Positions 24,110-34,400 of a stretch of DNA of 64,000 bases are shown piece by piece. The first letter of the stretch is position 1, and each line of letters begins with the position of its first letter. This DNA is from Cornus controversa (lineage: Eukaryota > Streptophyta > Magnoliopsida > Cornales > Cornaceae), in assembly GCA_026545225.1 (NCBI GenBank), contig CM048848.1, positions 45,882,806 to 45,946,805 on the forward strand. The letters run 5' to 3'. Position numbers and translations under genes: made by a program. Under the pieces are notes generated by a model. It saw nothing but the letters and a program-made list of their open reading frames with translations, did not search any database and was not told where the DNA came from.

Positions 24110-24540
24110 TTGTATTTAAATTTCCCCCCAAAATAATTTCATCATCTGACGGTCAAAAATGCTTAAAAAACTCATCTAGCGGTTCAAAATATATATATTT
24201 ATCTACGGTCTAAAATTACTTTTCCTATCTTCAATCAACGGTCACGATTCACTAGCTCCCACCCAAATTCAAATTTAAACATACACCTACTCACTCCCAC
24301 TTAAATTCAAAATTTAAACATTATATCTATCTCATTATTAACCCACCTCACTACTTTCTATATTACACTCTTCCACTTTCTCTCTCCTCTTTTATCTCTC
24401 TCTCTCTCCTCTCTCCTATTTTATATCTCTCCTTATGTTACTCATTAATTGCAGATCCATATCTCTCTATCTTTCATTTATATTATCTTTGATCCAGATC
24501 ACTCTCTCTTCTCTCTCATTTTTTTGTGATATATTGCAGA
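24110..24540. other. CT-rich leader-like sequence
   Basis: ACGGTC-containing repeats and AAATTCAAATTTAAAC motifs are followed by a TCTCTC-rich stretch (24366-24520) that resembles a plant 5' untranslated leader. It precedes the coding-like island at 24590-24760. No promoter element is certain. Confidence 0.4.
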
Positions 24541-24589
24541 TCCAGTACTCACTTTGTCACCAAGGACTCTGATGGCCACGAATCGGTTC

Positions 24590-24760
24590 GTGTGCGAGAG
24601 CGAACGAGCATGGAGCGTCAGCCCCAACCATGGCCCACCCCTCGCTGGCGCTCCTTCTAGTACGTCGACGGTGACGAGCTGTTCTTGTACGGCCAAATCC
24701 CACTCACCTACAACAGCAGCAGATCCGATTTATCCAGTGACCTAGCTGAACATAATCTCA
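24590..24760 (+). pseudogene. Short GC-richer coding-like fragment, unknown
   Basis: This island is clearly richer in GC than its surroundings. From 24611 the plus strand reads MERQPQPWPTPRWRSF, one stop codon, then YVDGDELFLYGQIPLTYNSS and on to about SMAPHTFG, after which similarity to coding sequence is lost. It looks like the 5' part of a host gene with an in-frame stop. The DELFLYGQIPL stretch faintly recalls the conserved segment of membrane-associated kinase regulators, but I would not name it. It may be a captured gene fragment or a local pseudogene. Confidence 0.4.
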
Positions 24761-24769
24761 GATCGATGG

Positions 24770-26395
24770 CGCCACATACCTTCGGAGCTTTTATGGTGAT
24801 AGAATTATCCGGAGACTATACGATGAGTGGTGTTTGATATTCGAGCTTATGTTTAGAGAGAGAGAGGGAGTGAGTGAGTGTGAGTTTGCCGCTTTTGCTT
24901 TTTTAAGTTTTCTATTTTTGATTTGTTTATTGGTTGGACTAGTTCTGTGTTTGTCACTTTCGGGTAGAGAAAATGTTGTGCCATGGAGATGGAAATATGT
25001 CATATCTCCTTCATTTTCCATCTTCTTCTTTTCTTTCTGCTTTTGTGTGCGTGTGTGTAGTAGATGGGTGGGTGTTTTGGGTAGTGCGGCCAAGCAAACA
25101 TGTTGCCTTCTCTGTGTAAATGAAAATATATTGTAGTTTAGGGGATAAATTTTGTGTTTTGGTCCAATATGTTCAAATAGAAAAAATTGGAGAAATCCTC
25201 CCATGTGACAGCCATTGTGATTTATGCATCTATGGCCTTATATGAGATCCATAAATTAATTTTGATAAATATCAGTGAGAAATTACACAAATGACATATT
25301 ATTTCTACTGTGGAGTCCCCTCTTTCTCTCTCAACTCTCTGTGTACTTTTTTTTTTTGTCTGTGTTGATTGCCAAAGAAAAATTCGGAGATCCTTAGTTT
25401 ATATTTTGTGGACATAATCTAGAATTGATTTTTGGAGACTTAGTTGAAGACTTTGCTACACTTTTTCTTTTCAGTCTGCTATGCTATGTATTCCAACTAT
25501 ATTTTTCATTTATAATAATAATAGACCTACTTTATTATTATTATTTTTTAATTGTACTCTACTATTAATTACTTTTTTCAAGTCTATATCTTTATTGATT
25601 TTATTTTCTAATAATATCATTTTTATTCTTTTTATATATATTTTTTGTAAAATTTTAATTTAATTATAAATTAGATATATCAAACAATTCCCAAAAAATC
25701 ACATCTAAAATATGTTTAGTGAAGTTTAAAACATTACATTTAATGCAATATAATATTTCATTGAAATAAAAAATAAGGTTGGTCCCACATAATTCTGGTG
25801 TGGTGATCACAATTTTGTGCGAATAATTAGAGTTGTATTTATTTCAATAATTGTCAAATAATAAAAACTGTTCACATCATTTTTTATTGGGTTTGTTTTA
25901 AGTTTTAAGATGGAGCGGGTAGCTACAATTACATAGATCCAACGGTTAAAATCCGAATGGTTATTCAACTTGACTTTAATCTAAATTTTGTTTGCTTTTT
26001 ATAATGTTAAAACAAAATAGTATTTACATAGCTTTGGAACCAAAATTCATTTTTTGTATTGGTGGTTTTGAATGTCAATACTCGTAGTGGATAAGTGTAT
26101 ATATTTTAATGGGCAAGTTGATTAAGAAAATATTTTCAATATTGTATATATTTTTTGCTTTTATTTTTTTCTTTATTTTTAAATCTTTCACATCACATAC
26201 TTTCAAAATTTTTACACCTGAATCCAAATCAAATTCAAAATCACTCCAACTTAAATTCAAATTTAAACCTTCACCTATACTTACACCTAAAATCACTCCA
26301 ACCTCAATGACAATTAGATGTTGTGTCAGTTCAATAATGGAAAAGATATAGAGAGTGGACATTGGAAATAACCAGGAGATGTGTATAGATATACA
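24770..26395. other. Intergenic, no recognisable gene
   Basis: T-rich and AT-rich sequence. The open frames here (for example 24834-25136 and 26075-26362) are low in complexity, and opposite strands give equally long frames, so they are probably chance. AAATTCAAATTTAAAC-type motifs near 26245-26265 echo 24260-24315. Confidence 0.5.
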
Positions 26396-26397
26396 TA

Positions 26398-26837
26398 TCT
26401 ATATTACAATTGGGTAAATACCATGTCGTAAATCCAGTTGAGCTAGAAAATTTTGTGAATCTAGAAGAGGATGAACAGTTAGGAGATTCAGTCAAACTAG
26501 ATAACTTTGGAAATCCAAAACGGACTTTTGTAGGTATGGATGCAGACGATCCATTATCATTCGATTGGTCCGAACTATTAGGAGATGATTAAAAGTGGAA
26601 TCAACTACCTGACAGTGAGGAGCAAGAGTCAATACCTTTTGGGTATATTCTGGGTCTGTAAGACTTTGTACGTATATATTGTAAACGATGTGTATAAGAC
26701 ACGTATAATAGTTTCATTTAATGCAAATGGTGTTTTGTAAATATTTGTTTATTGACACGTTGATTATATGAAATTAATTTATGTTTCAGTTCAATAATTT
26801 TTTATTTTATAGTGTCGTAGGCACGGGCAATACCCTA

Positions 26838-26838
<1 letters not shown>
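26398..26838 (+). mobile_element. Candidate short non-autonomous Helitron
   Basis: It starts TCTATATTAC after an A (26397) and ends CCCTAG before a T (26839), matching the A|TC...CTAG|T insertion pattern of plant Helitrons. Just before the end is a small hairpin (GGG-CAATA-CCC within CACGGGCAATACCCTAGTG). Length is 441 bp. It contains a 60-codon open frame. No Rep/helicase is present. The termini are short, so this stays a candidate. Confidence 0.4.
26410..26592 (+). CDS. Small acidic open frame, unknown
   Basis: A 60-residue frame starting MGKYHVVNPVELENFVNLEE and ending DWSELLGDD is rich in Asp and Glu, with no membrane segment and no motif I know. Its codon use looks less AT-driven than the surrounding DNA and it lies inside the candidate Helitron, so it may be a captured exon. 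It lacks an obvious promoter. It could equally be the tail of a larger transposase or nuclear protein. Confidence 0.3.
   Translation: MGKYHVVNPVELENFVNLEEDEQLGDSVKLDNFGNPKRTFVGMDADDPLSFDWSELLGDD

Positions 26839-26840
<2 letters not shown>

Positions 26841-26889
<49 letters not shown>
26841..26889. repeat. (TA)n microsatellite
   Basis: About 49 bp of TA directly after the candidate Helitron end. Confidence 0.95.
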
Positions 26890-26891
<2 letters not shown>

Positions 26892-27209
26892 ACTAAACTT
26901 ATTTTCAAGCGAGCTTGGACTTCTCAGATAATTTAGACCAGCTCATAACTCATTTATTTGTAGTGAGCTTGATCTTTAAATTATCTGACTCATTGTACTA
27001 CATTTCAAAGTGGGCTAAACTGAAGATAAGCCCAAATTATATTTTGGGTCTATCGTGTAATTTTTTAATGTCTACAAATTGCCCTCACTTCAAGTCTCGC
27101 GCTATATCGAGCTTGTTACGTACCTAAAGATGGACTTGAAATATTTAAATTTTGCAAACCTTTTTTTTTTTTTTTGCGAAAATCTAACTGCAAAGAGGAT
27201 GTCTTCTTT
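26890..27209. other. Intergenic, no recognisable gene
   Basis: AT-rich spacer between the TA tract and the first minisatellite. A 70-codon open frame here has no recognisable domain. Confidence 0.5.
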
Positions 27210-27215
27210 GTGAAG

Positions 27216-27475
27216 TTGAATCAAAGACTTGAGTATCTTATTGCAAATAGGAATTTTTTTTTATCCAAATGGAATTGTAAACTTGAGGATCCTATTGCAA
27301 ATAGGATTTTTTTCCTTCTCTAAAAGGAATTGAAGACTTGAGGATCCTATTGCGAATATGATTTTTTTTTCTTATCCAAGTGGAATTGAAGTCTTGAAGA
27401 TCCCATTGCAAATAAGATTTTTTTTCCTTCCTCAAACAGAATTGGAGTATTCAAAATCCTATGTCAAATAGGATT
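27216..27475. repeat. Minisatellite, about 62 bp unit, 4-5 copies
   Basis: Each unit carries GACTTGAGGATCCTATTGCA followed by AATAGGAT and a T tract. ATCCTATT and AATAGGAT form an inverted pair within each unit, so each could form a small hairpin. The array lies just upstream of the TATA-like stretch at 27485. Confidence 0.85.
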
Positions 27476-27484
27476 AACTCACCA

Positions 27485-27497
27485 TTATATATATATA
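27485..27497 (+). promoter_or_regulatory. TATA-like box for the plus-strand PMD transcript
   Basis: TATATATATATAG is followed 30-45 bp later by AGAGAATAATTGAGAGAG, a plausible start region. It lies about 1.7 kb before the PMD coding region, which would give a long leader made mostly of minisatellites, or a spliced leader. Inferred from sequence only. Confidence 0.45.
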
Positions 27498-27594
27498 GCC
27501 TACGATTCAAACCCTTCACATCAGAGAATAATTGAGAGAGATCTTCCGATTTTTTTTCACATAACTGATTGCTTAGTTTCCCCTTTTCTTTTTT

Positions 27595-28175
27595 TTTATA
27601 CTGCCTTTTTTTTTTTCCTCCTTTCTTTTCTTCTTTCTCCAGGCGCTAGAAAATTTTTTTTTCTTCCTTCTCGAGGCGCTAGAATTTTTTTTTTCTTCTC
27701 TTCTTTCTCCAGGCGCTAGAAAATTTTTTTTTCTTTCCTTTCATCTCTTCTTCTTTCTCCAGGCGCTGAATTTTTTTTTTCTTTTATTCTTCTTTCTCCA
27801 GCCGCTAGAATTTTTTTTTTCTTCTCTTCTTCTTTCTCAAGGCGCTAGAAATTTTTTTTTCTTTTTTTTTTTCTTCTCTTCTTCTTTGTCCAGCCACTGA
27901 ATTTTTTTTTTCTTTTCTTCTTCTTTCTCCAGGCGTTGGAAATTTTTTTTTTCTTTTTTCTTCTCTTTTTCTTTCTCCAGTCGCTGGAAATTATTTTGTT
28001 TTTTTTCTTTTCTTCTTCTCTTCTTTCTCCAACAGGTGCTAGAAAATTTTTTTTTCTTTTCTTTTTCTTCTCTTTTTTCTCCAACAGGAGCTGGAAATTT
28101 TTTTTTCCCACGCTGCTTGCTGATTTTTTTTTTCACTTTTTTTTTCGCTTCTTTCTCTTTTTCCACGCTGCTTGC
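27595..28175 (+). repeat. Pyrimidine-rich minisatellite with repeated TTTCTCCAG core
   Basis: About eleven units of 45-60 bp, each with a long T/C tract, TCTTTCTCCAG, then GCGCTAGAA or a variant. On the plus strand each unit has the form of a plant 3' splice site (polypyrimidine tract then CAG). The long open frames on both strands here are products of the repeat and not genes. Confidence 0.88.
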
Positions 28176-28389
28176 CTTTTTTTTTAGATCAACTTCTATT
28201 TGTGGGCTCTCCTCGAGTTTTGTGTTGGCTTTGAGACAACGTACAGATCTATTAAACTCATTAAGGAAGACTACTTTACGTGAGTCACTCAACTCTTTTC
28301 TTGGCAAGTTTTAAATATTTTTTCTTTTTTTTTATCAATTCTTGCAGGTCAAATCGCCTTTCTCAGAATATGAAGTTGCATACAGCATT

Positions 28390-29045
28390 TATTAGTCCCT
28401 TCGGGGTCCCTTAGTGCACTTCGGTGTCACTTTATTGTCCCTTCGGGTCTTCTTAGTGCACTTCAGTGTCATTTTTTCGTCTCTTCAGGGTCCCTTAGTG
28501 CCCTTTGGGGTCACTTTTATTGTCCCTTTGGGGTCCCTTAGTGCACTTCGGTATCACTTTATCGTCCCTTCCGGGTCCCTTAGTGCACTTCGGTGTCACT
28601 TTTATTGTCCCTTCGGAATCCCTTTTTGCCTTTTGGGGTCACTTTTTCATCCCTTCGGGGTCCCTTAGTGCCCTTCGGGGTCACTTATATTGTCCCTTCT
28701 GGGTCCCTTAGTGTACTTTGGTGTCATTTTTTCATCCCTTTGGGGTTCCTTAGTGCCCTTTGGAGTCATTTTTTTGTCCCTTCGGGGTCCCTTAATACCC
28801 TCTGGGGTCACTTTTTCGTCCTTTCGGGGTCCCTTAGTGCTCTTTGGAGTCACTTTTATGGTCCCTTCGGGATTCCTTAGAGTACTTCAGTGTCACTTTT
28901 TCGTCCCTTCGAGGTCCCTTAGTGCCCTTCGGGGTCCCTTAGTGCACTTCGGTGTCATTTTTTCATCCTTTCGGGGTCCTTTAGTGCCCTTCGAGGTCAC
29001 TTTTATTGTCCCTTCGAGATCCCTTTGTGCCCTTCAGGGTCAATT
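28390..29045 (+). repeat. 42 bp minisatellite, about 15 copies
   Basis: Each unit contains TCCCTTCGGGGTCCCTTAGTG and a second half like CACTTCGGTGTCACTTTTAT. The unit is close to 42 bp, a multiple of three, so all frames stay open through the array and give several overlapping false open frames with a 14-residue period. GC content is far above the surroundings. Confidence 0.92.
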
Positions 29046-29210
29046 TTATTGTTGGAATACTTTCACTAGTTCTTTTCGGACATTTTCTTTTCAATTTCTC
29101 TCATACTATTCTTTTCTTGTGAGATAAACAACCTTTGACATCCGCCAATCATGTTTTCTTCAAAAGTTTCAAGATAAACACCATAACTATTTTACAATGA
29201 GAGAGCGATG

Positions 29211-31950
29211 TCATGAAGCAAGGAACTACACTTGATGTAGGGACCCTATTGGATGGTCAGAGGACATTTTGGGTCATCACGACAAATTCCTTAGAGACAA
29301 CAAATTATACAGCGTTATGTTTGCTTCTTCGTTCTTATATGATGGACATGTGAATATAATCAGAGCCTTCCTTGAGTCTTGGTGCCCTTCAACCAATACA
29401 CTCCACTGCTCAATTGGGGAGCTATCGATTTCCATTCGCGATCTATATTTAATAGGAGGTTTCCCATTTTGTGAAAGATTTTACGAAGAAGTTGTTCCTT
29501 GTGCAAAGGAATTATCCTCTATTGACAAAGATGAAAATTCTCTTCTTCCTTCGAATTGCTGGTAATTATTTTTAGCTTTCCACCAACTTTGCAAGCAATA
29601 TAAACGGGACCGAATTGTGAAAATTTCTGAATGGACAAAGCTTTGGTTTAGAGGCGCCACTAAGTATAGTAAACCACCGCCGAGAAGAGGATCGAGAAAC
29701 AAGACTCAACATCCCAAAGTGACTCACGACCCTTCTAGAATAGTTGATCCTATTAAGAATTGGTCGTCACAAGAAGATGAGATGTTTATCAGTCTTGGAA
29801 TAGAGCCAGAGATGAGGAACAAAACTTATTTAGCGGCATTCATAGCGTATTGGTTATGCAAATTTGTCTTGCCTACCAGTCTTGGAAATATAATTCGCCT
29901 TGAGGTGTTCAAGATTGCTAGCATGATGGCAGACGGTAATAAATTTTATCTTTCTGTTCCCGTTATAGCCAGCATTAATAGAGGTTTAAACGATATTTAT
30001 TCTTCCCCTGATCCTGGAAACTCTAATGTGTCATTCCCTATACACTATGTATATGGCTGGTTAGCTGAATACTTCAAAACAAATTTTTTTGTCCCAAACC
30101 GTAATTACCTGCCTCAAATGACTCGGTACCGGGTGGGGGGGGGGGGGGAAAGGGTCTGTGAAACATTTTGATAAGACAAAAACCCAAGAGTTGTTCAGGT
30201 TATTTAAGGTGTTGACTTATCTTTCTTATCCAGAACATCACTGACAAGGAGACTATTAACGGATGATGAATAACTACCTCTTTATGACTTTGAGTATTTG
30301 GCTAGCCTCCAGTCCAGCTACCTGACATTGCGCCAAGGTGACCGACGAATTGTTGAGCCTTACAGTCCACACAGATTTGGTAGACAGTTTTGTTATCACT
30401 AGGATATTCTGGGCAGATTGAAAGAGGATATTCGCACTGGTACTTTGGAAGAGATTTTAACACTATGGAGATCGACCACTCGTTATCATACTGAATGTGG
30501 AGTGCAAATTCCTTCGAACTCTAATTTCTAAAAATTCTCTGTCACCAAAACTTATGCTGAATAGTGGTTAAAAGTTTATGTTGATCCATTTACGGTGAAA
30601 TGAGGTACTTCGGGGCATATTAAACATGCAATTTCTCCAAAAGGAAAACCAGCTAAAGTTACAAAGGTTACAAACGATGGACCTAAGTCAACCCCTTCTT
30701 CCAGGCCAACCTCAGGGGTAGCCTCTAAATCTCATAGTGATCATGGTGTCGACGAGAGTTTCGAAAGTCATGTAGAGGTGGTCAAACATATTCCACCACA
30801 AATCAACACCCGTCCTCTTACTCACTTAGTGATAGATTCAGATGAAGACATGGGGGGAAATGATGAGGATTGCAACTAGAAACATATTAGTGACAAGAAG
30901 AAGCATATTTTCAAATGGGCAGATTTTATTGCTTCTCGCGGCGTGGATCAACATTTTGGAATGGCTTTCAGTAGTAACGAACCAATGCGAGTAAGATTCC
31001 CACCCTTTATGCCATATTTTATTTACCTTTTTGTAATCTTTATTTTTACTCATATTTATTTATTTTTAGGTAGAAGGAAACCTTAAAGAAGATCTCGTTT
31101 TCATTGATAACCCTACTAGTAGTGGAGTATCTGTTTGTGGGCCATTTTCATTTGATTTGGTACCTCAGATAAATGTATTGTCACAAGTCTTACCGGTAGG
31201 AAGAGAGACTCCTCAAGGTTCGGATGTTTTAGTAGGGCATGAAATCAGTAACCAAATGCCCAAACGGCCGTGTAAGAACTTCAAAAAGTTAATTTATTCT
31301 CACATCAAATTGTTCCGTCTAAAGTGGCAGCCTTCAATACGGAAGAGATCATCATAAACGCCTGACGCAAAAATGCTTTAGCTCTTGTCGAGAGTATCAA
31401 AAGTATCATGACCAACACTCCCACTCACAAGGTTCCATTATTGGGGCCCAAGCTTGAAAAACTTTACGATGAACTGTCAAAACTTCCTAGAGATTACTCT
31501 AGTCTAAAGAAACGAATCGAGTCATATATAAAGAATGTTGCTCATTATGTTGATGCAAAATCTTCTTATACTTTTATAATAACTTCAGATCAGCAGTTAG
31601 AGCAACTCACTCACATTGATACATTGCTCGTTGATACCACTACCTTGGAAGATACTGATTCCAAGCATGTGGAACCACTTCAAGGTGCTTTGAGTGACAC
31701 TGAGGACTAAGATCGAGGCCATGTTGTTGCAAGAGTTGCAACAAGTAAGGGAGGAGGCTACGCAACTTAGAGCCTCCATAGAAGAGAGCAGTGAACAATT
31801 ATCTCACAGGAAGGAGGCCATTGCCAAGCTCAAAAAAGAATGAGCCTCGGTTGAAGAAGCTAACGTTCTTGCATCTCAGGATCTTGAAGTAATGAGGACT
31901 ATATAAGAATTATTACAAACAGAACGTAAAGAGATTTTGGTTTTACAACT
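29211..31950 (+). pseudogene. Plant mobile domain (PMD, MAIN-like) gene carried by the gypsy element
   Basis: The conserved PMD N-terminal part is visible: FLESWCPSTNTLHCSIGELS and IRDLYLIGGFP (29370-29470), then YLAAFIAYWLCKFVLP, FKIASMMADG and FPIHYVYGWLAEYF (29830-30080). Farther on are a low-complexity linker and a charged stretch likely to form a coiled coil (31720-31930). PMD proteins (MAIN, MAIL1) act in the nucleus in gene and transposon silencing. PMD copies on retroelements are known, and their role there is unsettled. The gene runs opposite to the pol remnant, facing it. It is broken at several places and treated as a fossil together with its host element. Confidence 0.8.
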
Positions 31951-32307
31951 TTAAAGTCAAACATAATTTTTTTTTAATTTTTTTTTATTATTATTTTTAG
32001 AGCAATCTATTTAGCTAGCAAAGTAGAATTGTAGTCTTCAACCTCATCAATTAAAGAATCGTCATTGCTTTCAAAACTAACATTGTCATTAGTTATTTGT
32101 TCTGATATTCACAGTTTATACTCTTGTGGGCCAGGAGTATTACACAATTTTTTTCTGAGTGACTGAACTTGGAACAAACCTCCAAGTTGCCTACGTACCC
32201 TTGAAAAGAGATCAAGTCATTTATATAGTTAAAAGAAAGAAAAACTCAATCTTTTTTTTTGTGCCATTCACTGTATTTAGCTCATGCGGGCCAGGAGCAG
32301 TACACAT
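31951..32307. other. Spacer between the PMD gene and pol
   Basis: Convergent 3' ends of the two coding regions meet here. GGGCCAGGAG...TACACA occurs twice (about 32129 and 32289). CCAAGTTGCCTACGTACCC (32183-32201) is the complement of the GGTACGTAGGCA motif found three times in the Ogre-like LTR at 59320-59690, which supports a common Tat/Ogre background. Confidence 0.6.
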
Positions 32308-34311
32308 TCATGGGTAGCAGTGTTTCAAGAACTTGCCATTAGTGGGACCAACTAACACACTATTTTCATCAATAATCTTATATGTTCTGTTGGTGTAGAC
32401 TTCACGAACTACATATGGTTCATCCCATTTTGACAAAAAATTGTTTCCAGTGTGGTGATTCATGATGATGAGCCTACGAATAGGAAATACCAAATCTCTA
32501 ACCCGGAATGACCAAGGTTGAACTTTTTTGTTGAAGGCTCTAGAAAGTCGAGCTTGATAACATTCTCGTCCAGTGCTTCTAATTCTTGAAGATGCAAAAT
32601 GGCGTTCTCCTCACTCGTGAGACCTTCTTGTATGGCTATCCTTAACGAAGGAATCTGTTGTTCCAAGGGGAGAACAACTTCTACACCATAGACGAGAGAA
32701 TTAGGAATTATCTGGGTAGGTATGCAGTATGTAGTTCGGTACACCCACAATGCTTCTTCCATTCGCTCATGCCAGTTTTTCTTGGATTTAGAAACCACTT
32801 TCTTTAATAAATCACAAAGTGTTTTATTAAATGCCTCTGCAAGTCCATTATCTGGAGCATTGTACATGGAAGATTTATACTGTTTGAAATCAAATTTCTC
32901 ACAAAGTTGAGTCACCCAACTATTTTTAAAATTTAACCCATTATCAATAATGATATATCGAGGGACACCATACTGATAAATGATGTTACACTTGATAAAG
33001 TCAACAACTGTCTCCTTTTTGATTTCTTTAAAGGGTGCAGCTTCAACCCATCTAGAGAAATAATCAGTAGCTACCAGGATATATAAGTGACCTTTAGAAG
33101 ATTTGCACAGATGTCCTACCACATCCAATCCCCATGCATAATGGCCATGAAACAACTATAGGATGTAATGCTTCTGGTGGTTGGTGTATGTAATTAGCAT
33201 GGAATTGATAGGCTTGGCACCTTTTTGCATACTCTATACAGTCTTTGACCATAGTGGGTTAATAATATCCTATTCTCTTTATACGAAAATAAAGCTTAGG
33301 GCCAGATTGATTTGCACCACATACCTTAGAATGTGCTTCTTCCATTACATGAGTTATTTCTTCTTCTCCGAGACAAACGAAGAAAGAGACCTTCAAATGA
33401 TCGTTTGTACAACGTGTTATTATAATAAATAAAACGAGGTGCTCGCCTACGTATCTCAGTCTTGTGGCGTCGGTCTTCAAGAAGTTTTCCATGTTCTAAA
33501 TACTCAATTATAGGTCGCCTCCAGTCGTCCCCTTCGACAATAAAGGCAGAGATTACATTACTCTCCTCAATTTTATCTTCAAGGACTTGTGGTAGCACCC
33601 ATTGTTGGCATACTAGTACATTGACTATTTCATCATCAACTAATGCCAATGTTGTGTCTAAATTTGCCAAAGGATCAGCCATATGATTTTCCTTCCTAGG
33701 AAGGTGTTCTAGAATTACATTGTCAAATTTCGTCAACAAATGAGAAGCATACTTGTAGTATGGTATTAAATTTTCCTTCTTAACCTCATAATCTTTAAGG
33801 AGTTGATTGATCACCAATTTAGAATCTTTATATATTTTGAGATCCATGAGGTTCATCTCCCTTGCCATTTGAAGACCAATGATTAGTGCTTGGTACTTAG
33901 CAACATTATTTGAGTAGTTTTCAGTAAGCACAAATGCGTATGGGAGGATTTGCCTTTGTGGAGAGACAAAAACTACACCTGCCCCTGCTCTATCAGACTA
34001 TGTTGCTACATCAAAGAACATCATCCATGGAGGAAGAATGTCAATTTGAAAGACTTCTTCATCAAGAAAATCTTCTGAAATTTTTCAATCGGCTGGGATA
34101 GGATAATCAGCTAGAAAATCGCCTAGGACTTATCATTTTACTGCCTTACATGGCACATAAATAATTTTGAATTCATTGAACGAAATTGACCACCTCACCA
34201 AGCGTCCAGAAAGTATTGGTTTTGACATTACATACTTGAGAGGGTCAACTCTTGCAATGAGGTGTATTGTATGTGCCAAGAAATAGTGCCTCAATTTCTT
34301 GGAGGCAAAGA
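32308..34311 (-). pseudogene. Tat-like gypsy pol remnant (RT tail, RNase H, integrase)
   Basis: On the minus strand: the RT/RNase H connection (KLRHYFLAHT, DPLKYVMSKPILSGRLVRW; 34190-34305), RNase H (NVAKYQALIIGLQMA near 33860, LEHLPRKENHMADPLAN near 33680), an integrase core (GLDVVGHLCKSSKGHLYILV, ATDYFSRWVEAAPF, IIDNGLNFKN, NGLAEAFNKTL; 32780-33140) and the integrase C-terminus (KWDEPYVVREVY, NGKFLKHCYP; 32308-32450). There is no chromodomain, as expected for Tat/Athila and unlike the element at 1-6504. It is broken in several places. Confidence 0.88.
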
Positions 34312-34400
34312 CTATATTCTACCACGGGTTGAGCCCGTGCTGGAAAGTATTTTTCTACCACGAGCTAAGCCTGTGGTTGAAAGTTTATTAATTTTTAAAA
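34311..34400 (+). mobile_element. CACTA-like transposon, left end
   Basis: GACTATATTCTACCACGGG begins where gypsy pol similarity stops. It fits a CACTA terminus with one altered first base, followed by subterminal repeats (CTACCACGGGTTGAGCCCGT, CTACCACGAGCTAAGCCTGT) of the same type as at 18530-18854. The right end of this copy was not found. Confidence 0.5.

Larger units (their letters stand above)
27210..34311 (-). mobile_element. Tat-like Ty3/gypsy element with opposite-strand PMD gene, partial and broken
   Basis: The minus strand carries an RT/RNase H tail, RNase H and integrase (32308-34311). Downstream of integrase, on the plus strand, lies a plant mobile domain gene (29211-31950). An additional gene in antisense between integrase and the 3' LTR is a known trait of the Tat lineage, and PMD genes are known to ride on gypsy elements. 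Three minisatellites (27216-28175 and 28390-29045) lie upstream of the PMD gene. No LTR of this element was recognised. The right side is cut by the CACTA-like end at 34311. Both coding regions are broken, with about half a dozen or more breaks in all. Confidence 0.75.

Noticed and set aside
24791-25204. Opposite-strand open frames of similar length (24791-25204 minus, 24834-25136 plus)
   Set aside because: Neither has a recognisable domain, and long frames on both strands point to chance in biased sequence.
27837-28314. Overlapping lysine/glutamate-rich and phenylalanine-rich open frames on both strands
   Set aside because: They come from the T/C-rich minisatellite. Composition follows the repeat and there is no domain or start context.
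28414-29127. Several open frames with a 14-residue repeat
   Set aside because: Product of the 42 bp minisatellite in all frames; not protein genes.
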